Below are positions 42,847-52,835 of a DNA stretch of 64,000 nt, in pieces. Each line of letters starts with the position of its first letter. Position 1 is the first letter of the stretch. A program made the translations under genes and the position numbers. This stretch comes from Lentibacillus halodurans (GTDB lineage Bacteria > Bacillota > Bacilli > Bacillales > Amphibacillaceae): assembly GCF_900112045.1 (NCBI RefSeq), contig NZ_FOJW01000006.1, positions 186,001 to 250,000 of the forward strand, written 5' to 3'. Below the pieces are notes generated by a model that saw nothing but the letters and a program-made list of their open reading frames with translations, made no database searches and was not told where the DNA came from.

Positions 42847-43153
42847 TGATCCGTAAACCAGTATCTGGTTAATCTAATTGATCGGCTAACCAACAACCTC
42901 TGTCGTATTGTTAAGAATCTCCGCAGATAAGGTAATGGTGTTTGTTCAACCGTTAAATAATGAAGACGTTGGAAGGTCAGTATAATATTAATTACAATTT
43001 AAAACACATAAGAAGAATCCTAAAAAAGTACAACATTATTTGACCTATTAGAAAAGACGGAAAGAGAGTACTTCGCAGGGAAAAGACTAATTTTGGGTGA
43101 CATGATGGCAGGTACAATTTATCCTTGTTTAAAACCATGCTAATTTATCAGAA
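42847..43153. other. Gene-free region
   Basis: About 300 AT-rich bases between the TetR fragment and the glmS terminator. No ORF with a ribosome binding site and no structured element was recognised. Confidence 0.5.
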
Positions 43154-43197
43154 TAAAAAACAACCCCTTACGAATATTTATCGCAAGGGATTGTTTT
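43154..43197 (-). terminator. glmS terminator
   Basis: Stem AACAATCCCTTGCG...CGTAAGGGGTTGTT (minus strand) followed by a T-run. Confidence 0.85.
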
Positions 43198-43248
43198 AAT
43201 CGAACTTTATTTCAAAGCCACTAAAATTAATTTCTATTAAATACTCTC

Positions 43249-45051
43249 CTACTCCACTGTCACACTCTTTGCCAGATTTCTTGGCTTATCAACGTCACAG
43301 TCACGGTGCAGTGCTGCATAGTAAGCAAGCAGTTGCATGGGTACGACACTAACAAGCGGTGTCAGCAGTTCATGCACATGCCGGACGACAAATGCGTCAG
43401 TATCCTGCTCGAGACCTTTCATGCTGAAGACCATATCATTTGCACCACGGGCAACGACTTCCTGTACGTTACTGCGAATTGCATAGTTAACATTTTCCTG
43501 TGTTGCCAGTGCAATCACTGGGGTTCCATCTTCAATCAACGCAATCGTTCCATGCTTCAATTCACCGCCAGCAAAGCCTTCTGCCTGAATATAGGAGATT
43601 TCTTTCAATTTCAGTGCGCCTTCAAGGCAGACAAAGTAATCTGTTCCCCGGCCGATGAAAAAGGCGTTGCGGGTTGTTCCAAGGTTTTCCCTGACAAGCG
43701 TCTCAATTGCTTCTTTCTGATCTGTCAGGACTTCCATGGCATTCGCGACAATGGCAAGTTCCTGCATTGGATCAAAGTCCAATTCCAAATCTTTCGCCTG
43801 TGCTGTATCAACGGCTAATATTGCCAGAACCGCGATTTGCGCTGTATAGGCTTTTGTTGAGGCAACGGCAATTTCCGGTCCTGCATGCAGATGCAGTGTA
43901 TAATCTGCTTCACGAGAAAGGGTGGATCCCGGCACATTCGTCATCGTTAGTGCTGGATGTCCCATTTCTTTAATTTTGACTAAAACGGAACGGCTGTCCG
44001 CTGTTTCGCCGCTTTGTGATATGAACACAAATAACGGTTTCTCCGACAACAGTGGCATATTATAGGAAAATTCACTTGCCACATGGACTTCAACCGGTAT
44101 TCCGGCCATTTTCTCCAGGAACTGTTTGCCGACAAGGCCTGCATGGTAGCTGGTTCCTGCCGCAATAATATAGATGCGGTCACACGCTTTCATCGCGCCA
44201 CGTATATCCTGATCGAGTTTTAGCTGATCATGTTCATCCTGATACTCCTGGATGATTCGACGCATCACAAATGGCTGTTCATCGATTTCTTTCAGCATGA
44301 AGTGCGAATAAGTTCCTTTTTCCGTATCGCTGACATCGATTTGTGCTGTGAATGGTCTGCGGTTCACGACAGCTCCATTCAATTTCTGAACTTCGACAAA
44401 ATGGCGGTTGACCAGCACAACTTCCTGATCATAGATTTCCAGATATTGATCTGTCTCTTTTAGCGTTGCCATGGCATCACTGGCAACGACATTAAATCCG
44501 TCACCCAAGCCGACGAGCAGCGGACTTTTATTTTTGGCAACATAAATCGTGTCCTGATCTTCCTTATCGATTAAACCGATCGCATAGGAACCTTTCAAGA
44601 GGCTTACCGTCTGACGGAACGCTTCGGCTGTATCCTGATATTGTTCATAGTTTTTCTCAACTAGCTGAACAATGACTTCCGTATCCGTTTCACTGCCAAA
44701 AGCCACTCCATTGAGATAATCTCTTTTCAATTCCTGATAATTTTCAATGACCCCATTATGAACAAGCACAAATCTACCCGTAGCACTTTGATGCGGGTGT
44801 GCATTTTCCGCACTTGGCTCACCATGTGTTGCCCAGCGTGTATGCCCAATTCCCATGGTTGACAATGCTGTATCGTTAACACGCTTGCGCAATGCGGCAA
44901 TCCGTCCTTTTACTTTATACAAATCGATGTCTTCATCATTCAATACTGCAATGCCTGCCGAATCATAACCACGGTACTCCAGTTTTTCCAGTCCGTTCAA
45001 TAAGATTTCCTTCGTATCATGCTGTCCGATATAGCCTACAATTCCACACAT
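43249..45051 (-). CDS. glmS: Glutamine-fructose-6-phosphate aminotransferase (isomerizing)
   Basis: 600-aa enzyme making glucosamine-6-phosphate from fructose-6-phosphate and glutamine, the first step of UDP-GlcNAc synthesis. The N-terminal Ntn glutaminase begins with the catalytic Cys (MCGIVGYIG) and has [12 protein letters not shown] and the YRGYDSAG signature. Two SIS domains follow from about 240 ([40 protein letters not shown]), ending in [12 protein letters not shown]. Start: ATG 45051 after AAGGAGG; the 11-codon longer frame is rejected. A glmS ribozyme lies in its leader, so expression falls when the product accumulates. Confidence 0.96.
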   Translation of the reverse strand: MCGIVGYIGQHDTKEILLNGLEKLEYRGYDSAGIAVLNDEDIDLYKVKGRIAALRKRVNDTALSTMGIGHTRWATHGEPSAENAHPHQSATGRFVLVHNGVIENYQELKRDYLNGVAFGSETDTEVIVQLVEKNYEQYQDTAEAFRQTVSLLKGSYAIGLIDKEDQDTIYVAKNKSPLLVGLGDGFNVVASDAMATLKETDQYLEIYDQEVVLVNRHFVEVQKLNGAVVNRRPFTAQIDVSDTEKGTYSHFMLKEIDEQPFVMRRIIQEYQDEHDQLKLDQDIRGAMKACDRIYIIAAGTSYHAGLVGKQFLEKMAGIPVEVHVASEFSYNMPLLSEKPLFVFISQSGETADSRSVLVKIKEMGHPALTMTNVPGSTLSREADYTLHLHAGPEIAVASTKAYTAQIAVLAILAVDTAQAKDLELDFDPMQELAIVANAMEVLTDQKEAIETLVRENLGTTRNAFFIGRGTDYFVCLEGALKLKEISYIQAEGFAGGELKHGTIALIEDGTPVIALATQENVNYAIRSNVQEVVARGANDMVFSMKGLEQDTDAFVVRHVHELLTPLVSVVPMQLLAYYAALHRDCDVDKPRNLAKSVTVE

Positions 45052-45221
45052 CGTTGTTTCCTCCTTGAAATCAAGGGACAACAAACGACCGTATTGCAGA
45101 AAAACGCAGGCAAAGCTCTCGTTTTTCCAGGAGCCAGAAGTCGGACGTCAGATTTGAAACAACCGACGATTTAGCGGATTGCATGGTTCACCATTCATAC
45201 AGAATTTATGTTTTCATACAC

Positions 45222-45445
45222 TTAGACTTCCGACCTCTTAACTCTGTTATGGGGCGTCTTGTTGCCCCTTTCTCGTGATTGTTAATCGCATCTTTTACTT
45301 TATCCTTTGTGCAGTAAGTCGCCTCACTGTTTTCGGAAAAAGCATCACGACTGAGATGTGCAGCCGAGAGGTACCCGCCGATCAAGTTCGATAACCTCCA
45401 CCTCGTCAACTATTTTCATTACCGGTCAAAAATAGTCCAGGCGCT
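45222..45445 (-). ncRNA. glmS ribozyme: glmS ribozyme/riboswitch
   Basis: On the minus strand the leader of glmS has the conserved core: cleavage site A|GCGCCTGGAC (G+1 at 45444), then GTTGACGAGGTGGAGGTTAT, CGGCGGGTACCTCTCGGCTG, and a final hairpin GGGGC/GCCCC near 45250-45268. Order, spacing and core sequence match the B. subtilis element. GlcN6P acts as cofactor for self-cleavage, which destabilises the mRNA. The 3' boundary is approximate. A 67-codon frame across it (45206-45409) is an artefact. Confidence 0.93.
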
Positions 45446-46119
45446 TTTCTTTATGATAAAGTCATCTATCCACCTTTCTATATTTGAATCAAACCACCCT
45501 TGTTGAAAACAAACTTTGTAACAGGGCTTTCTACATTTTACCTGAGACAAGACACATCGGTCAATCACTTTTTTGAAGGAGTGGTGTTATTATGTGTATG
45601 CTGCCATAATAATTTTCGTTCATTTTACAGACAACTTGTGTATGATTTTGTTTATCAACATCACGGCTAGAACCTGTTTGACCAGGGCACTTATCAGGGG
45701 GCTCTCCATTTTTTTCATAAAGCTTTTAAATATCAGAAGGGACAATCCCATTCATGAAATGGTTAAATCGACCGAAACAGCGTTTGAAGCATGCAAGAAA
45801 AAAATGGCTGAATAGCTCCTTCTGCTATTACAATCGAAAGCGAAAAAGTGCATTCTGAAAAAATCTTTTAGAGTGCCACTTTTTTCATTCTGATTTCGAT
45901 TGTAGGCGTGAAAGAATTATGCGTTCCATGTCTTTCAACGTCTATGAATTTTTCAGGACAAAAGCCCTCGGCTGATAGTATTATAAAACTTGTGTACAAC
46001 TTCCAGCTAGTTTTTTGTAACCAAAAATCAGAAAATAAGAAATAGTGCGATATCCTCATGCTATTAGGAATCTATTAACTTATACTGGATTCTAACAAAT
46101 CTATTAGGAGGGATTATAC
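45446..46119. other. Region between glmS leader and M4 protease
   Basis: No well-supported gene. On the plus strand a GAAGGAGTGG site at 45574-45583 is followed by ATG TGT ATG CTG CCA TAA (45592-45609) and, in another frame, by a 73-codon ORF from GTG 45594 to 45815 with one hydrophobic stretch. A 34-codon very basic ORF overlaps its end in a third frame. A terminator closes the unit at 45842-45887, so a short transcript is plausible, but its coding content is unclear. Confidence 0.4.
45842..45887 (+). terminator. Terminator-like hairpin
   Basis: AAAAAGTG...CACTTTTTT with an inner ATTCT/AGAGT pairing and T-run. Confidence 0.65.
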
Positions 46120-47769
46120 TTGAAGAAAAAGTATCTTGCCAGTGCTGTTCTGTCAACGGCATTCCTGATGGGATCCATTACAGTCAGTGATGCAGCTGTG
46201 ATTGGTCCGTCATCAAACAGTTCAAGTGTCGCATCCGGAACAGAATGGAACGAAAATGCCAATGTTCCCATCTTTGTCAAAGAGAGATTTGCCAAAAAGC
46301 AACATGAAAGCAGCGCCGCTAACGCTCAGGATTATTTAGAGAAACATAGCAGTCAAACCGGGATTCAAAATGCAAGGGAAAATCTAAAAGTCAAAGACGT
46401 GCAGGAAGACGATTTGGGCATGACACATGTCCGCTTCGATCAAGTTAAAAATGGCGTAAAAGTGGAAGGCGCCGAAATAATCGTTCACTACAACGAAGAT
46501 CGTGAACCGGTTTCCGTAAATGGTTACCATAACCCCCAAGCAGCAAAGGAAACAATTGATACAGCCCCTGAACTGACCAGCAAAAAAGCTGTCGATGCTG
46601 CCAAATCATCCGTGAATGCTCCCGAAGACATGAAATACGATCCAGAAACAGAACTTGTCATTTATCCACACGATGACCAACATTATCTCGCTTATAAAGT
46701 CAACATAACCTATCTCGGTGATCAGCCAGCTAACTGGTTCGTTATGGTAGACGCCAAAAATGGACAAGTGATTGATCAATACAATACGATAGCTGCAGTC
46801 GACGGTGACTTTCACAAAGGAGTCGGAACAGGCTATTGGGGTGACCAGCGTGAATTGCATACAACAAGGGTTACCCAGCCACGGGAAAGCACTTTATTTG
46901 TGCTCCAGGATGAGTCCCACGATGAGCTTGAAGGCATATACACCTATGATGCCGATACGGATGAACTAGTTACAAATCAGAGTTCATCTTGGAAGGCGGA
47001 AGACCTTCGTCCGGCAGTAGATGCCCATTACAATTCCGAAAAAGTCTATGATTATTATGTTGAGGAACACGACAGAAATTCACTCGATGATGAAGGAATG
47101 CCGATTATTTCCTATGTCAATTATGGCACTGATTTTAACAATGCCTTCTGGAATGGCCGCCACATGACATATGGCAATGGTGACGGTTCCTACATGGTTC
47201 CTTTATCCGCAGGGCTTGATGTGGCCGCACACGAAATGACGCACGGGGTAATCACACACTCAGCTAACCTCGTCTATCGCAACCAGCCAGGAGCCTTGAA
47301 TGAATCTTTTGCTGATATATTTGGTGCACTCGTTGATGAGGAGGACTGGGAAATTGGTGAAAATATTATGGGACCGGGTGCTGAAGCCGACGGACGTGTT
47401 TCATTGCGCAGTTTAAGCGACCCAAGCAAGTATGATGTAAATGACGAATATGTCTCTTACGGCAATGGTGAAGGAAAATATCCATCTCATATGGACGAGT
47501 ACTATGATCTGCCAGAAAACCTGGATAATGGCGGTGTTCATGTTAACTCATCGATTATTAACCATGCTGCTTACAAGACCGGCGAGCAGATCGGCAAAGA
47601 TAAACTTGGACAAATCTATTACCGCGCTCTGACAACCTATCTGACACCGACATCAGACTTCAGTCATGCCCGTGAGGTAATCATCCAGTCAGCCACTGAC
47701 ATTTATGGTGAAGGTAGCGAAGAGGAACAAGCAGTAGCTGACGGATTTGATCAGGTTGGAATCTATTAA
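46120..47769 (+). CDS. Secreted neutral metalloprotease (M4, thermolysin family)
   Basis: 549-aa preproenzyme. Signal peptide 1-27 (KKKYLASAVLSTAFLMGSIT...VSDA). FTP and PepSY propeptide domains occupy about 55-210 (EDDLGMTHVRFDQVKNGVKV). The peptidase M4 domain starts near 245, with H371-E-M-T-H375 and GALNESFADIFGALVD supplying the third ligand Glu. The C-terminal helical domain has NGGVHVNSSIINHAAY (active-site His region). It is very acidic. TTG start 46120 behind AGGAGGGA. Bacillolysin-type enzymes self-process in the medium. A strong terminator follows. Confidence 0.93.
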   Translation: MKKKYLASAVLSTAFLMGSITVSDAAVIGPSSNSSSVASGTEWNENANVPIFVKERFAKKQHESSAANAQDYLEKHSSQTGIQNARENLKVKDVQEDDLGMTHVRFDQVKNGVKVEGAEIIVHYNEDREPVSVNGYHNPQAAKETIDTAPELTSKKAVDAAKSSVNAPEDMKYDPETELVIYPHDDQHYLAYKVNITYLGDQPANWFVMVDAKNGQVIDQYNTIAAVDGDFHKGVGTGYWGDQRELHTTRVTQPRESTLFVLQDESHDELEGIYTYDADTDELVTNQSSSWKAEDLRPAVDAHYNSEKVYDYYVEEHDRNSLDDEGMPIISYVNYGTDFNNAFWNGRHMTYGNGDGSYMVPLSAGLDVAAHEMTHGVITHSANLVYRNQPGALNESFADIFGALVDEEDWEIGENIMGPGAEADGRVSLRSLSDPSKYDVNDEYVSYGNGEGKYPSHMDEYYDLPENLDNGGVHVNSSIINHAAYKTGEQIGKDKLGQIYYRALTTYLTPTSDFSHAREVIIQSATDIYGEGSEEEQAVADGFDQVGIY

Positions 47770-47802
47770 AATATGAATGTCCTCCATAATTGGATTCAGC
47801 CG

Positions 47803-47839
47803 AAAACAGTACAGCTCATCATGAGTTGTACTGTTTTTG
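47803..47839 (+). terminator. Terminator, probably bidirectional
   Basis: AAAACAGTACA-CTCAT / ATGAG-TGTACTGTTTTT stem between the convergent M4 and S9 peptidase genes. Confidence 0.9.
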
Positions 47840-47899
47840 CATATTGATTCTTATTGCAGCAAGTATAAAAAGAGGGCAACGATGACTCATCTCATATTG

Positions 47900-49690
47900 C
47901 TATCCCTGATGCTGTTCCAAAAAGTCCAGCATTCGCTTGTAAACGTTGATTTCATTTTCTTTTTTCGAAAAGCCGTGTCCTTCATCTTCCAGGACGAGAT
48001 ATTCGACATCGCGCCCTTTTTCCTGGAGTTTGGCGACGATGTTATCAGATTCTTCTTTAACAACACGTGGATCCTTTGCTCCCTGGATGACGAGCATCGG
48101 TTTCGTCATGCCATCCAGATAAGTGACCGGTGAATCTTTTACAAATCGCTCCCTGTCACGTTCAGGATCACCAAGCCAACGATCCATAATTGGTTTCCAA
48201 TGCGGTGGAACAGAATTGACGAATGTGAATAAATCAGATGGACCGAAAATATCGACACATGCCCTGAAGTATTCCGGATGGCGTCCATGCAGCAATAAGG
48301 TCATGTAACCGCCATAGCTGCCACCAACGAGGAATAGTTTGTCGCGATCCGTTATGCCATTGTCAAACAGCCATTCAATCCCTGCCACACAATCAAAACG
48401 TGGCCCTTCTCCCCAATCCTGTTCGACCAGCTTAACAAAGGAGGAACCGTAGCCTGTACTGCCGCGGAAGTTCGGGGCAAAAATCGTATAGCCCCAATTC
48501 AGGAAGCACTGAAACATTGAACGGAATGACTTGCGCTCGGCAGCCTGTGGTCCACCATGCGGCCAGAAAATCGTATAGCCGTTATCATATTCCGGTTTTG
48601 CCTTGAACAATAGCGCTTCCATTTCCATGCCATCGAACGACTTGTAGGAAATGACGTCCGGTTCGACCATATCATCGCTCGTTACACCAAGTACCCGATT
48701 ATTGGTCAGCTGCTTCCATTGCTCATCGTCTTGCGATTGGAAAATATTGTGTGGAATCGTGGCACTTCTCCCCATCACATACAGATTACCTGCTTTGGTC
48801 ACTTTGATTTGTTCGATGACATCGACCGGTGATGCCAATTTTGTCAGGCTGCCCGTCTCCATGTCATAACGGTACAGAACATCAGTGACGCCATTTTCTG
48901 TGACAAGATATAATGCGTTGTTTTCTTTATTGAGCTTCAGTTGCTTAACACTTTCATGTTCAAGCGCCAATACTTCCGAAAATTCCTGTTTCGCCAGATC
49001 AAATTTTGCAACATATTGATATTCACTATCAAAATCCGTACTGAAATAAATGGTGTTATCATCAACAAAAACCGGGTCAAACGTGACATGAACTTTTTCG
49101 GGATCAGGTGTCAGATGAAACGTCTCATCTCCCATTTTGACAAATCCGGTGACAAATGTATTCGCAAATGCGCGCAAGTAGACAAATGCATGTTCATTTT
49201 CCGATACGGCTGCCAGCTCTGTTGGTGATATTTCCCCAATATTAAGCAGTGTATCCGAGTCATTTTTCAGATTGCGGACACGTGTATTCAAGAATGACGG
49301 GTTGTCTTCAGATGTCATGTAATAAACCCGTTCGCCATCATCACTCAAGTCAGTGAAAAAATACTTGTCTTGCGGATCTCCTGTTACGAGCGGCTTTGGA
49401 ATTCCGCCGTCATATGGGATCGCGTAAATATGATGGTTCTCATCACCGTCCTGATCAAATCCAGCTAATATATAACGGTTTTCCGGGTCAAATTTGATAA
49501 AGCTACACGATTCATCCTGATGGGCAAACAAGTATGGATATGTATCCGGCAGATTCATGGCCCATAAGTTCATTTTGCCGTCGAGATTGGAACTGAAAAC
49601 GAGCCGCTGTTCATCGGCGCTGACATCAAACCCTGTCATAACATACGTACGGAAAAATTGCTCAACAGTCGGCTTTGGAAATGTAATCAT
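47900..49690 (-). CDS. S9-family prolyl oligopeptidase-type peptidase
   Basis: 596-aa serine peptidase. The N-terminal half is a TolB-like beta-propeller (GFDVSADEQRLVFSSNLDGK and similar blades) and the C-terminal alpha/beta-hydrolase has the nucleophile in VGGSYGGYMTLLL (S458), Asp in VIQGAKDPRVV and His in EDEGHGFSKKEN. The oxyanion region IFWPHGGPQAAERK is present. No signal peptide, so it is cytosolic; it probably trims short or acylated peptides. Downstream on the other strand is the secreted M4 protease, but the two converge and are not an operon. Confidence 0.92.
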   Translation of the reverse strand: MITFPKPTVEQFFRTYVMTGFDVSADEQRLVFSSNLDGKMNLWAMNLPDTYPYLFAHQDESCSFIKFDPENRYILAGFDQDGDENHHIYAIPYDGGIPKPLVTGDPQDKYFFTDLSDDGERVYYMTSEDNPSFLNTRVRNLKNDSDTLLNIGEISPTELAAVSENEHAFVYLRAFANTFVTGFVKMGDETFHLTPDPEKVHVTFDPVFVDDNTIYFSTDFDSEYQYVAKFDLAKQEFSEVLALEHESVKQLKLNKENNALYLVTENGVTDVLYRYDMETGSLTKLASPVDVIEQIKVTKAGNLYVMGRSATIPHNIFQSQDDEQWKQLTNNRVLGVTSDDMVEPDVISYKSFDGMEMEALLFKAKPEYDNGYTIFWPHGGPQAAERKSFRSMFQCFLNWGYTIFAPNFRGSTGYGSSFVKLVEQDWGEGPRFDCVAGIEWLFDNGITDRDKLFLVGGSYGGYMTLLLHGRHPEYFRACVDIFGPSDLFTFVNSVPPHWKPIMDRWLGDPERDRERFVKDSPVTYLDGMTKPMLVIQGAKDPRVVKEESDNIVAKLQEKGRDVEYLVLEDEGHGFSKKENEINVYKRMLDFLEQHQG

Positions 49691-50106
49691 TGTATTCCCC
49701 CTTGTTTAAAGTGTTCCAATAATTTTATTTAACAAAATAATTATACCGTAAATTGAAGCCAAAAAATAGATTATACATAAAGGTTCTAATGCAAATATTA
49801 TGAGGATTCTCAAATCAACAAAATATCTTTTTAATAAAACGGATAATTCATATACGACCAAAAATGATTAGATTAGAACACCATGATAAATTATTGCTTT
49901 TTCACTGGAAGCAGTGAATGCAGAAATACTGCAGAAGAGGGAGGGGAGATATCTGCAGAAGAGGGAAAATATCGCCAGAAGAGAGAAGGAATCTTGGTAA
50001 TCGCAAAACTCTTTTATTTTATCGGGCAGATCATTTCAGCAGCAAAATTGGAAATTACAGTGTAGAAAAAGATCGTATCATTAAATGGAATTGCCGAATG
50101 TGTGCA
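49691..50106. other. Gene-free region with short direct repeats
   Basis: No gene with a good ribosome binding site. It contains the GCAGAAGAGGGA repeats at 49931-49986. Two overlapping ~60-codon frames cross these repeats but look like by-products of the repeat. Confidence 0.5.
49931..49986 (+). repeat. Short degenerate tandem repeat GCAGAAGAGGGA
   Basis: GCAGAAGAGGGA at 49931 and 49955, and the variant GCCAGAAGAGAGA at about 49974, spaced 24 and 20 bp, with ATAT-C between copies. A truncated version (GCAGAAATACT) precedes them at 49920. Confidence 0.6.
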
Positions 50107-50140
50107 TGAAAAAATACTGCCCCCTTCCCGGTGAGCAGTT
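50107..50140 (-). terminator. glmM terminator
   Basis: ACTGC...GGCAGT stem followed on the minus strand by ATTTTTTC. Confidence 0.7.
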
Positions 50141-50151
50141 CGGTCAAATAT

Positions 50152-51501
50152 CTATTCTTTCATGCCTAGCAAGTCATCAATCACGGTTGCGACTTGATCA
50201 GCGTATTTTTCACAATCCTTCTTGGTCGGTGCTTCCACCATAACCCGGACCAGTGGTTCAGTTCCGGATGGGCGTACCAGCACACGGCCTTCTCCGCCCA
50301 TTTCATCCTCTACACGGTCTATCGCTTCGTTAATTTTTGGATTCGTTACAGCATTATGCTTGTCAATGACTTTCACATTTTTCAATACTTGCGGATAAAT
50401 CTCCATCTCGCCGGCAAGCTCTGATAATGGTTTTTCCGTTTCTTTGATGACATTGACCAGCTGGAGAGCTGTCAGCATGCCATCACCTGTCGTATTATGA
50501 TCAAGGAAAATGACGTGGCCAGATTGTTCGCCACCAAGGTTGTAGCCGCCTTTACGCATTTCTTCCATGACATAGCGGTCCCCGACTGCCGTCTTATCAC
50601 TGCGCATACCGTTGTCCTCCAAGGCTTTATAAAAACCGAGGTTGCTCATGACGGTTGAAACAACCGTATTATGGCGCAGTACCCCCTTTTGGTTCATATA
50701 CTTTCCGCAAATATACATGATCTGGTCGCCATCTACAATGTTGCCTTTCTCATCAACTGCTATCAGGCGATCACCGTCTCCATCAAAGGCAAGACCCAGA
50801 TCAGCTTCCTTTTCCTTCACAAATTCCTGTAAAGCCTCGGGATGGGTTGATCCAACACCATCATTGATATTCAAGCCATCCGGTGAAGAACCGATGGAAA
50901 CAATGTCTGCTTCCAAATCAGCAAATAGGTGTGTTGCCAGGCTTGATGTTGAGCCATGTGCACAATCCAATGCAATTCTCAGGTCTTCAAAGTCGTTATC
51001 AATCGAGTCCTTCAGGAAGGAAAGGTATTTTTGGCCACCTTCAAAATAGTCATTCACCACGCCTATATCCGCACCAGTCGGCCGAGGCAAATGATCATCG
51101 CCGTCCATCAGCTGTTCGATTTCATTTTCCTCATCATCCGACAGTTTAAATCCATCCGGGCCAAAAAATTTAATACCATTATCCTCGACTGGGTTATGCG
51201 ATGCAGAAATCATGATACCCGCTTCTGCTTTTGTTGCCCGTGTCAAATAAGCAACGCCCGGTGTGGAAATGACCCCCAGCCGCATGACCTCGGCACCAAT
51301 CGAAAGCAGTCCGGCTACAAGCGCTCCCTCCAGCATATATCCGGAGACACGTGTATCGCGGCCAATCAGTATCTTGGGCTTTTTTTCAGTGTCTTTTGTT
51401 AATGCATAACCGCCAAATCGGCCTAATTTGTATGCTAACTCTGATGTCAATTCCGTGTTTGCTATTCCTCGGACACCATCTGTTCCAAAATATTTTCCCA
51501 T
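50152..51501 (-). CDS. glmM: Phosphoglucosamine mutase
   Basis: 449-aa enzyme converting glucosamine-6-P to glucosamine-1-P. Opening [15 protein letters not shown], phosphoserine loop in [20 protein letters not shown], metal loop [14 protein letters not shown], sugar loop GGEQSGHV, and phosphate loop [12 protein letters not shown] near the end. Start: ATG 51501 behind AAGGAGAGG; the longer frame is rejected. Last gene of the sigW-rsiW-cdaA-cdaR-glmM block. In B. subtilis glmS follows directly; here two protease genes and about 5 kb intervene. GlmM also binds and restrains CdaA in other Firmicutes. Confidence 0.95.
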   Translation of the reverse strand: MGKYFGTDGVRGIANTELTSELAYKLGRFGGYALTKDTEKKPKILIGRDTRVSGYMLEGALVAGLLSIGAEVMRLGVISTPGVAYLTRATKAEAGIMISASHNPVEDNGIKFFGPDGFKLSDDEENEIEQLMDGDDHLPRPTGADIGVVNDYFEGGQKYLSFLKDSIDNDFEDLRIALDCAHGSTSSLATHLFADLEADIVSIGSSPDGLNINDGVGSTHPEALQEFVKEKEADLGLAFDGDGDRLIAVDEKGNIVDGDQIMYICGKYMNQKGVLRHNTVVSTVMSNLGFYKALEDNGMRSDKTAVGDRYVMEEMRKGGYNLGGEQSGHVIFLDHNTTGDGMLTALQLVNVIKETEKPLSELAGEMEIYPQVLKNVKVIDKHNAVTNPKINEAIDRVEDEMGGEGRVLVRPSGTEPLVRVMVEAPTKKDCEKYADQVATVIDDLLGMKE

Positions 51502-51605
51502 TTTGATACCTCTCCTTTTTATCCGTTTAACCATATTAATAGAGGTTGCTCAAAGTCCTTTAAATCCTTGAATACACATGAGTAAGAGCAATCATTCCGA
51601 ATCTA

Positions 51606-52835
51606 TTATCCTGATATCTCCACGGTAACTTGTTCAAATTCTCCATCTGCGTCCACATCTTCCGGAGCTTCAATCGTAATTGGAATATTATGTTCACCAT
51701 CTTCCAGACCTGCTGCATCCACCAACACATTAAAATCTTCAGCTGTCAGCTCACTTACATCCTCCTGGTTTCCTGTCACCGTCATATCCATCTCCTGGCT
51801 TTCGGGCTGGACAAAAGATATGTCCTGCCCGGTATCTAGGTTTTCAACGTCAATTGGTACAGCCTCAAACGTTCTGGTTTGTTCCAGCTCAAGTGTGACT
51901 TCAATCGTATCTGTATCGGGTATACTTGCGCCGTCAGGGAGCGCCAGCCCGACATCAATTGTTCCTGACTCCGTTATGTCCGCTAATTCAATCTCCTCCG
52001 TTGAAACTTCTTCTATATCCTGTAAAACATCATTTGTTGCAAAAACTTCTACCTCATCCAAATTGGCAGATATGGAGGATAGTGAATAGCCGTCCGAAAG
52101 TTCACCCGTAGTCTGTACATTTACCGGTACGCTTTTGCTTGGATTGTCAATATCAACCGAAACATTGACACTTTCCGGTTCAACCCGGACATTCAGCTCA
52201 TTCCCACTGGCATCATAAGCATTTACCGGTACCTCCCTGTTGTCGATAGGCTCTGTTATACCTGCCACATCGACAAACACTTTGACGATCGCAATTTGCT
52301 CAATCACTTCTGTTGAACTGGTAATCGTAACTTGTCCAGGATCTGTCTCTGTCTGGCCAATTTCATAACCTTCCGGAAGCTGGTCGGTATTGATAAAGTC
52401 AACGGCAACATCAAACTGTTCTGATGAACGTTCTTCAATTGTCACCTCAATTGTTTTAGGTTCAATGTACACATTCAGCTCCTCAGGAACACCAGTATGC
52501 TGAAGTGTTACAGAATGTGTCCCTTCCTCCAACCCCTCAAGGTCAACAAATATGTCAAAATTTTGCTGACGGGCTGTTGCTGTCACCGTACCTGTTGTGC
52601 CCTCAAGCGTCACACTGGCAACTTCAGGCACACCACTTACCACATAATTTTCTTCATCTATCCGAATGTTGACAGGTACATTATCGACTGTCTGAACGTC
52701 AGCACCTGTGTTTGGCAAAAGCCGTGAATCATTCTGGTACTGATCGATCTCGACCTGAACAAACACATATAAGGCAATAGCAAAAGCTAACGAAATAGCA
52801 CGGACAAACCATGGACTCTTAAACCAATTATCCAT
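51606..52835 (-). CDS. cdaR: YbbR-domain protein, regulator of CdaA
   Basis: 409-aa membrane-anchored protein: one N-terminal helix (about 9-27, SLAFAIALYVFVQVEI) followed outside the membrane by four YbbR-type repeats of about 85 residues each (recognisable by VPVNIRIDEENYVVSGVPE and VPVNAYDASGNELNV style openings). It is strongly acidic. It regulates the diadenylate cyclase encoded just upstream, with which it overlaps by 8 nt. About 100 bp separates it from glmM. Confidence 0.93.
   Translation of the reverse strand: MDNWFKSPWFVRAISLAFAIALYVFVQVEIDQYQNDSRLLPNTGADVQTVDNVPVNIRIDEENYVVSGVPEVASVTLEGTTGTVTATARQQNFDIFVDLEGLEEGTHSVTLQHTGVPEELNVYIEPKTIEVTIEERSSEQFDVAVDFINTDQLPEGYEIGQTETDPGQVTITSSTEVIEQIAIVKVFVDVAGITEPIDNREVPVNAYDASGNELNVRVEPESVNVSVDIDNPSKSVPVNVQTTGELSDGYSLSSISANLDEVEVFATNDVLQDIEEVSTEEIELADITESGTIDVGLALPDGASIPDTDTIEVTLELEQTRTFEAVPIDVENLDTGQDISFVQPESQEMDMTVTGNQEDVSELTAEDFNVLVDAAGLEDGEHNIPITIEAPEDVDADGEFEQVTVEISG

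Noticed and set aside
45206-45409. 67-codon minus-strand ORF upstream of glmS
   Set aside because: It lies wholly inside the glmS ribozyme; the conserved RNA core explains the sequence and there is no ribosome binding site.
45594-45815. 73-80-codon ORF upstream of the M4 protease
   Set aside because: The ribosome binding site fits a 5-codon ORF in another frame better, and the protein resembles nothing known; mentioned under the intergenic region.
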